A stretch of 64,000 bases of DNA from Arthrobacter sp. B1I2 (lineage in GTDB: Bacteria > Actinomycetota > Actinomycetes > Actinomycetales > Micrococcaceae). The position numbers were made by a program, and so were the translations under genes. Positions 60,706 to 64,000 of the stretch are shown piece after piece. The notes under the pieces are model-generated. The model was given only the letters and a program-made list of their open reading frames with translations, searched no databases and was not told the DNA's origin. The DNA lies in contig NZ_JAUSYC010000001.1 in assembly GCF_030816485.1 (NCBI RefSeq), forward strand, positions 1,674,001 through 1,738,000, in the 5' to 3' direction. Each line of letters opens with the position of its first letter. Within the stretch, counting starts at the first letter, position 1.

Positions 60706-60798
60706 CCGACGTCCCGGGGGCGGACCTGCTGCCCGTCAGCCCTCCCTTGTGCCATCCTGAGACGTACCCTGACCACCGTGACTAAAAGGCTGGACCCA

Positions 60799-62382
60799 AT
60801 GCACATCTCCGCCAAGGACCTCGCAGCGATCATCCCTCCGGGGTTCACGCTTGGCGTCGCCACCGCAGCATTCCAGATCGAAGGGGCGCTGGACGAGGAC
60901 GGCCGCGGACCCGCGGGCTGGGACAGGTTTGCCGCCAAACCCGGCGCCATCGTGGAGGACCACAGCCCCGTGGTGGCCACGGACCACTACCACCGGATGC
61001 CGCAGGACGTGGCCCTCCTCAAGCAGCTTGGCGTTGACTCCTACCGGTTCTCCTTTTCCTGGCCGCGCATCCAGCCGGGCGGCACCGGACCGGCCAACCG
61101 CGCAGGCATGGCGTTTTACGACCGGCTCCTGGATGAGCTGCTGGCCAACGGGATCGCGCCAATGGCCACCATCTACCACTGGGACACGCCCCTGGAGCTG
61201 GATGAGGCGGGCGGCTGGATGAACCGGGACACCGCCTACCGGCTGGGGGAGTACGCCGCGCTCGTGGCGGACGCCTTCGGGGACAGGGTGGCCCGGTGGG
61301 TCACCATCAACGAGCCGGCAACGGTGAGCGCCAACGGCTATTCCCTGGGGCTGCATTCGCCCGGCAAGGACCTCGCCCTGGGCGCCTTCCCCACCGTCCA
61401 CCACCAGCTGCTGGGCCATGGGCTGGCCGTACAGGCCCTTCGCGCCGCACGGGTACCTGGCGAAATCGGCATGACCAACGTCTATTCGCCCATGGTGCCG
61501 AACTCCGCCAACCCCCTGGACAGGATCAGCGCCGGCCTCATGGACCTGGGCCAGAACCGGCTCTACGCGGACCCGGTCCTGACGGGCAAGTATCCGGACC
61601 TCATCCGCGCGGCCAAGGTCTTCAGCTCCTTTGAACATCCCGAAGAGGACATGGAGATCATTTCCCAGCCTCTCGATTTCTATGGGCTCAACTACTACAT
61701 GCCCACCAAGGTGGCCGTCGGGCCGGGCAACGGCGCCGTGCCGGCGAGCATGGCCGAGGCCATGGGCAGCGACCTCAGTGCGGCAGGCAGTGGCGGGACG
61801 CCCTTCCACGTGGAGGCCTGGCCGGAAGCGGACGTCACCGCCTACGGTTGGCCGGTCAAGCCCGAGTACATGGCCGTGGCCCTGAGGGAGATGGCGGAGC
61901 GTTACCCCAACCTGCCTCCGGTGATCATCACCGAAGGCGGAGCCAGCTTCGAGGACATCATTGTCCGGGACAAGTCCACCAACACCAGGTTCATCCCGGA
62001 CGAGCGCCGGCTGAAGTACATTTCCGACCATCTTGAAACCGCGCTGCGCGCCACGGCCCCCGGCGGTGAGGCGGAGTCCGTGGATCTTCGCGGCTATTAC
62101 GTGTGGTCGTTTTTGGACAACTTTGAGTGGTCGGCAGGATACAAGCAGCCGTTCGGCCTTATGCACGTGGACTTCGAAACGCTGGAGCGGACGCCCAAGG
62201 CATCCTACTTCTGGTTCCAGGAGCTGATCGAGGAACGCGACCTGGCTGCCGCGGCTGAGGCGGCGATCGCGCAGGCCGCGGTTCCGGATCTGCTGGGTGG
62301 TGAAGATTTCGAGGGCAGTGCGGAAATGGTGGACAGTGAAGCGCCCGACGACGGCGCGCCCCTGGGTGCCAGCGCACAGTAA
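60799..62382 (+). CDS. GH1 beta-glucosidase
   Basis: A 527-residue glycoside hydrolase family 1 enzyme. Family marks are FTLGVATAAFQIEGALDEDG at the N-terminus, SFSWPRIQPGGTG, the acid/base Glu in WVTINEPATVSA and the nucleophile Glu in VIITEGGASFED. Most GH1 enzymes have TENG at the nucleophile; Gly replaces Asn here. The C-terminal 45 residues are an acidic tail (GGEDFEGSAEMVDSEAPDDG) absent from typical members. No signal peptide, so it cleaves imported beta-glucosides in the cytoplasm. ATG 60799 is preferred over GTG 60778. A triplicate repeat follows the stop. Confidence 0.93.
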   Translation: MHISAKDLAAIIPPGFTLGVATAAFQIEGALDEDGRGPAGWDRFAAKPGAIVEDHSPVVATDHYHRMPQDVALLKQLGVDSYRFSFSWPRIQPGGTGPANRAGMAFYDRLLDELLANGIAPMATIYHWDTPLELDEAGGWMNRDTAYRLGEYAALVADAFGDRVARWVTINEPATVSANGYSLGLHSPGKDLALGAFPTVHHQLLGHGLAVQALRAARVPGEIGMTNVYSPMVPNSANPLDRISAGLMDLGQNRLYADPVLTGKYPDLIRAAKVFSSFEHPEEDMEIISQPLDFYGLNYYMPTKVAVGPGNGAVPASMAEAMGSDLSAAGSGGTPFHVEAWPEADVTAYGWPVKPEYMAVALREMAERYPNLPPVIITEGGASFEDIIVRDKSTNTRFIPDERRLKYISDHLETALRATAPGGEAESVDLRGYYVWSFLDNFEWSAGYKQPFGLMHVDFETLERTPKASYFWFQELIEERDLAAAAEAAIAQAAVPDLLGGEDFEGSAEMVDSEAPDDGAPLGASAQ

Positions 62383-62384
62383 CG

Positions 62385-62429
62385 CACACCACCGCAAGGC
62401 ACAGCACCCTAAGTCACAGCACCGTAAGG
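62385..62429. repeat. three tandem 15-bp repeats after the GH1 stop codon
   Basis: Units CACACCACCGCAAGG, CACAGCACCCTAAGT and CACAGCACCGTAAGG follow one another without gaps, starting 2 bp after the stop codon. They occupy two thirds of the gap to the convergent App1-like gene. Confidence 0.8.
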
Positions 62430-62450
62430 CGCTGCTGGGTGTGGCGCCGG

Positions 62451-63563
62451 TCAGCCCCGGAGCAGGTCCAGCATGGCGAGCTGCTTGGCGATGCCGGCGC
62501 CATCAGGGGAGTAGATCCACGGCACGCGGGAGGTTGTGTGGTCTCCGTCCTCGGAGTGGCCGCCCGCGAACACCGACTCGCTGACGGACAGCTGCCGGAT
62601 GGCGATCGCAGCAACCTTGTCCGGGTTTTCGGCGGCAAAGGCGGAGTAGATGGCCTCGTCGTGCTGGCCGTTGTCACCGATCAGGAGCCACCGCATATCC
62701 GGGAATTCCTGGGCCAGCCGCTCCAGGTTGCGGTGCTTGTGGTCCTGGCCGCTGCGGAACCAGCGGTCCTGCGTGAGGCCCCAGTCCGTCAACAGCAGCG
62801 CGCCCTTGGGGTACATGTTGCGGGTCAGGAACCGCGCCAGGGTGGGGGCTGCGTTCCAGGGGCCGGTGGACAGGTAGATGACCGGCGCCTCGGGGTGTTC
62901 AATGGTCAGCCGGTCCAGCAGCACGGCCATGCCCGGCGTGGCCATGCGTGCCCGTTCGCTGAGTACGAAGGTGTTCCACAAGGCCAGGAAGGGCCGGGGC
63001 AGGGCGGTCACCATGACGGTGTCGTCGATGTCCGAGACGATCCCGAATTCCACGCCCGGGGCGATCACCTGGATCAGTGCCTCGGCCGGTTCGGTTCCCT
63101 CCGCCCGCAGCACCGCGGTGTGCCAGCCGGGGGACAGCTGCACGTCCACCTCGGTGTCAATCAGCCCGCCCCGGTCCGCCGTGACGTGGGTGACCACATC
63201 GCCGATGGTGATTTCGACGTCGGTAAACTGCAACGGCACCCCGGTGAAGGCGCGCCAGCCGCGGATGTTCTGGGTGCCGTTCCTGGCTTCGTGCTCGGCC
63301 TTGCTCCCCGGCAGGGGACTCTGCGTCAGCAGCACCCGGCCCAGCACGCGCACCCGGGTGGTGGAGCCGTAGCCCTGGTAGGCGATGGTTTGCGGCACGA
63401 ACTTCCAGCGTTTCGCGAGCCTGATCCGGATGTCGTTGACCGTGTCCGACACATGGTGCGCCAGCCGGAAGAACTGGCTTCCGGAAAGGGCCGTGTGCCC
63501 CTTTGTGTTCCGCCGGGGTGGGCGCGCCGTGTCCTGGGCGGTGTTCTGCGGGGCCGTGTCCAT
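62451..63563 (-). CDS. App1-like phosphatase domain protein (DUF2183)
   Basis: A 370-residue protein. The DUF2183 domain (residues about 190-350) carries the HAD-type VSDIDDTVMVT, LSTGPWNAAPTLARFLTRN and GDNGQHDEAIYSAFA motifs, as in yeast App1 phosphatidate phosphatase. The N-terminal 180 residues include a beta-rich region (YQGYGSTTRVRVLGRVLLTQ). No signal peptide. ATG 63563 starts MDTAPQNTAQDTARPPRRN; further upstream codons have no domain support. Probably a lipid or phospho-metabolite phosphatase; the substrate is inferred from the family only. Confidence 0.88.
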   Translation of the reverse strand: MDTAPQNTAQDTARPPRRNTKGHTALSGSQFFRLAHHVSDTVNDIRIRLAKRWKFVPQTIAYQGYGSTTRVRVLGRVLLTQSPLPGSKAEHEARNGTQNIRGWRAFTGVPLQFTDVEITIGDVVTHVTADRGGLIDTEVDVQLSPGWHTAVLRAEGTEPAEALIQVIAPGVEFGIVSDIDDTVMVTALPRPFLALWNTFVLSERARMATPGMAVLLDRLTIEHPEAPVIYLSTGPWNAAPTLARFLTRNMYPKGALLLTDWGLTQDRWFRSGQDHKHRNLERLAQEFPDMRWLLIGDNGQHDEAIYSAFAAENPDKVAAIAIRQLSVSESVFAGGHSEDGDHTTSRVPWIYSPDGAGIAKQLAMLDLLRG

Positions 63564-63595
63564 GCCACCACTCTGCCACAGCGCGGCAGCACGCA

Positions 63596-64000
63596 TCAGC
63601 CCTTGCCGAGGATCGCGCGCAGGGTCTGGGCGTTCCGCACTGCGTTCCCGCCGCCGTCGTTGTTGAAGTAGGCGTAGACATCGATGCCCGTGCCGTCCCA
63701 CTCACGGATCCGGTCGGCCCACCAGTGAAGGTCGTCGTCGGAGTACGAGCCGCCGTACAGGTGCTGCTGGTCTGGTCCGTGCAGCCGGACGTAGGCAAAG
63801 GGGGCGGTGGTCCGCAGGATGCATGGCAGGTTGGCGCCGCTCATGATGCAGTAGGCCGCCTGGTGCCGCTCCAGCAGGGAGAACACCTCGGGGCACTCCC
63901 AGCTGGGGTGCCTGAACTCCACTGCAACCCTGATCCAGGTGGGAACCGCGGCGAGGAAATAGTCCAGCCTTGCGTCGTCGCGCTCCAGTTGCGGCGGCAG
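63596..64000 (-). CDS. DUF72 domain protein, C-terminal part (5' end beyond window)
   Basis: The frame is open to the window edge, so the N-terminus is missing; 134 codons are present. The DUF72 family is recognised from LPPQLERDDARLDYFLAAVP, VAVEFRHPSW, PFAYVRLHGPDQQHLYGGSY and VDVYAYFNNDGGGNAVRNA-type segments near the end. These proteins have a TIM-barrel fold; no activity is established. It lies 32 bp upstream of the App1-like gene on the same strand, so the two may be co-transcribed. Confidence 0.88.
   Translation of the reverse strand: MPPQLERDDARLDYFLAAVPTWIRVAVEFRHPSWECPEVFSLLERHQAAYCIMSGANLPCILRTTAPFAYVRLHGPDQQHLYGGSYSDDDLHWWADRIREWDGTGIDVYAYFNNDGGGNAVRNAQTLRAILGKG

Overview
The window is high-GC DNA with actinobacterial traits: frequent GTG/TTG starts, several leaderless -10 signals placed 6-7 nt before the start codon, five GAF-ANTAR proteins, a DUF222/HNH gene and an HspR-like regulator. 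Gene content fits a soil Micrococcaceae genome, most likely Arthrobacter or Pseudarthrobacter. That placement is inference from gene content, not from a marker gene. I see no rRNA, tRNA, CRISPR array, insertion sequence or prophage.

Layout. 1-1649: the end of a polysaccharide-deacetylase-family hydrolase, then an M20 amidohydrolase. 1662-4443: an MmyB-like XRE regulator divergent from ilvD, with a near-perfect 22-bp palindrome between them. 4547-8821: a lipoprotein, an MpaB/DUF2236 protein overlapping a DUF817 membrane protein, and an MFS exporter with a cupin. 8909-13543: a universal stress protein and an ssu-type sulfonate ABC transporter with a flavin monooxygenase. 13898-21516: a double-length Lrp regulator divergent from a six-gene, translationally coupled catabolic operon (deacetylase-family hydrolase, MHS transporter, SDR, ketopantoate-reductase-like enzyme, M20 peptidase, old yellow enzyme). 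21528-25888: a second MmyB-like regulator, two zinc alcohol dehydrogenases and a nitronate monooxygenase. A 35-bp sequence recurs before the MFS gene and before both dehydrogenases, suggesting one regulon.

26052-30268 holds four GAF-ANTAR genes interleaved with small proteins of one family; a fifth GAF-ANTAR gene is at 53479-54222. 30293-34711: an S51 peptidase, an ArsR-SRPBCC pair, a DUF1992 gene, and a decaying patch with a broken GNAT gene and a DUF222/HNH gene frameshifted at a poly-G run. 34620-43121: a class A PBP, a PadR regulator with GFGP repeats, an ammonium transporter, a nitrilase-family enzyme and small membrane proteins. 43265-47106: a ferredoxin reductase and fatty acid desaturase operon, then a CDF metal exporter with an ArsR sensor whose ligand spacing matches KmtR. 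48162-53395: a probable operon joining a phosphodiester glycosidase, a GT2-GtrA enzyme, a DUF4956 protein, a VTC polyphosphate-polymerase-like protein and a DUF4353 carbohydrate-binding lipoprotein. 54528-64000: a short adenylate kinase, an epimerase, a subtilase apparently starting at ATT, a PAP2 phosphatase, an HspR/Hsp20/DnaJ set, a GH1 beta-glucosidase, an App1-like phosphatase and a partial DUF72 gene.

The strongest candidates for undescribed biology are the Lrp-controlled operon with its second hydrolase/M20 pair at the window start, the ANTAR genes with their small partners, the VTC/DUF4956/DUF4353 surface-polymer cluster, and the shared 35-bp promoter element.
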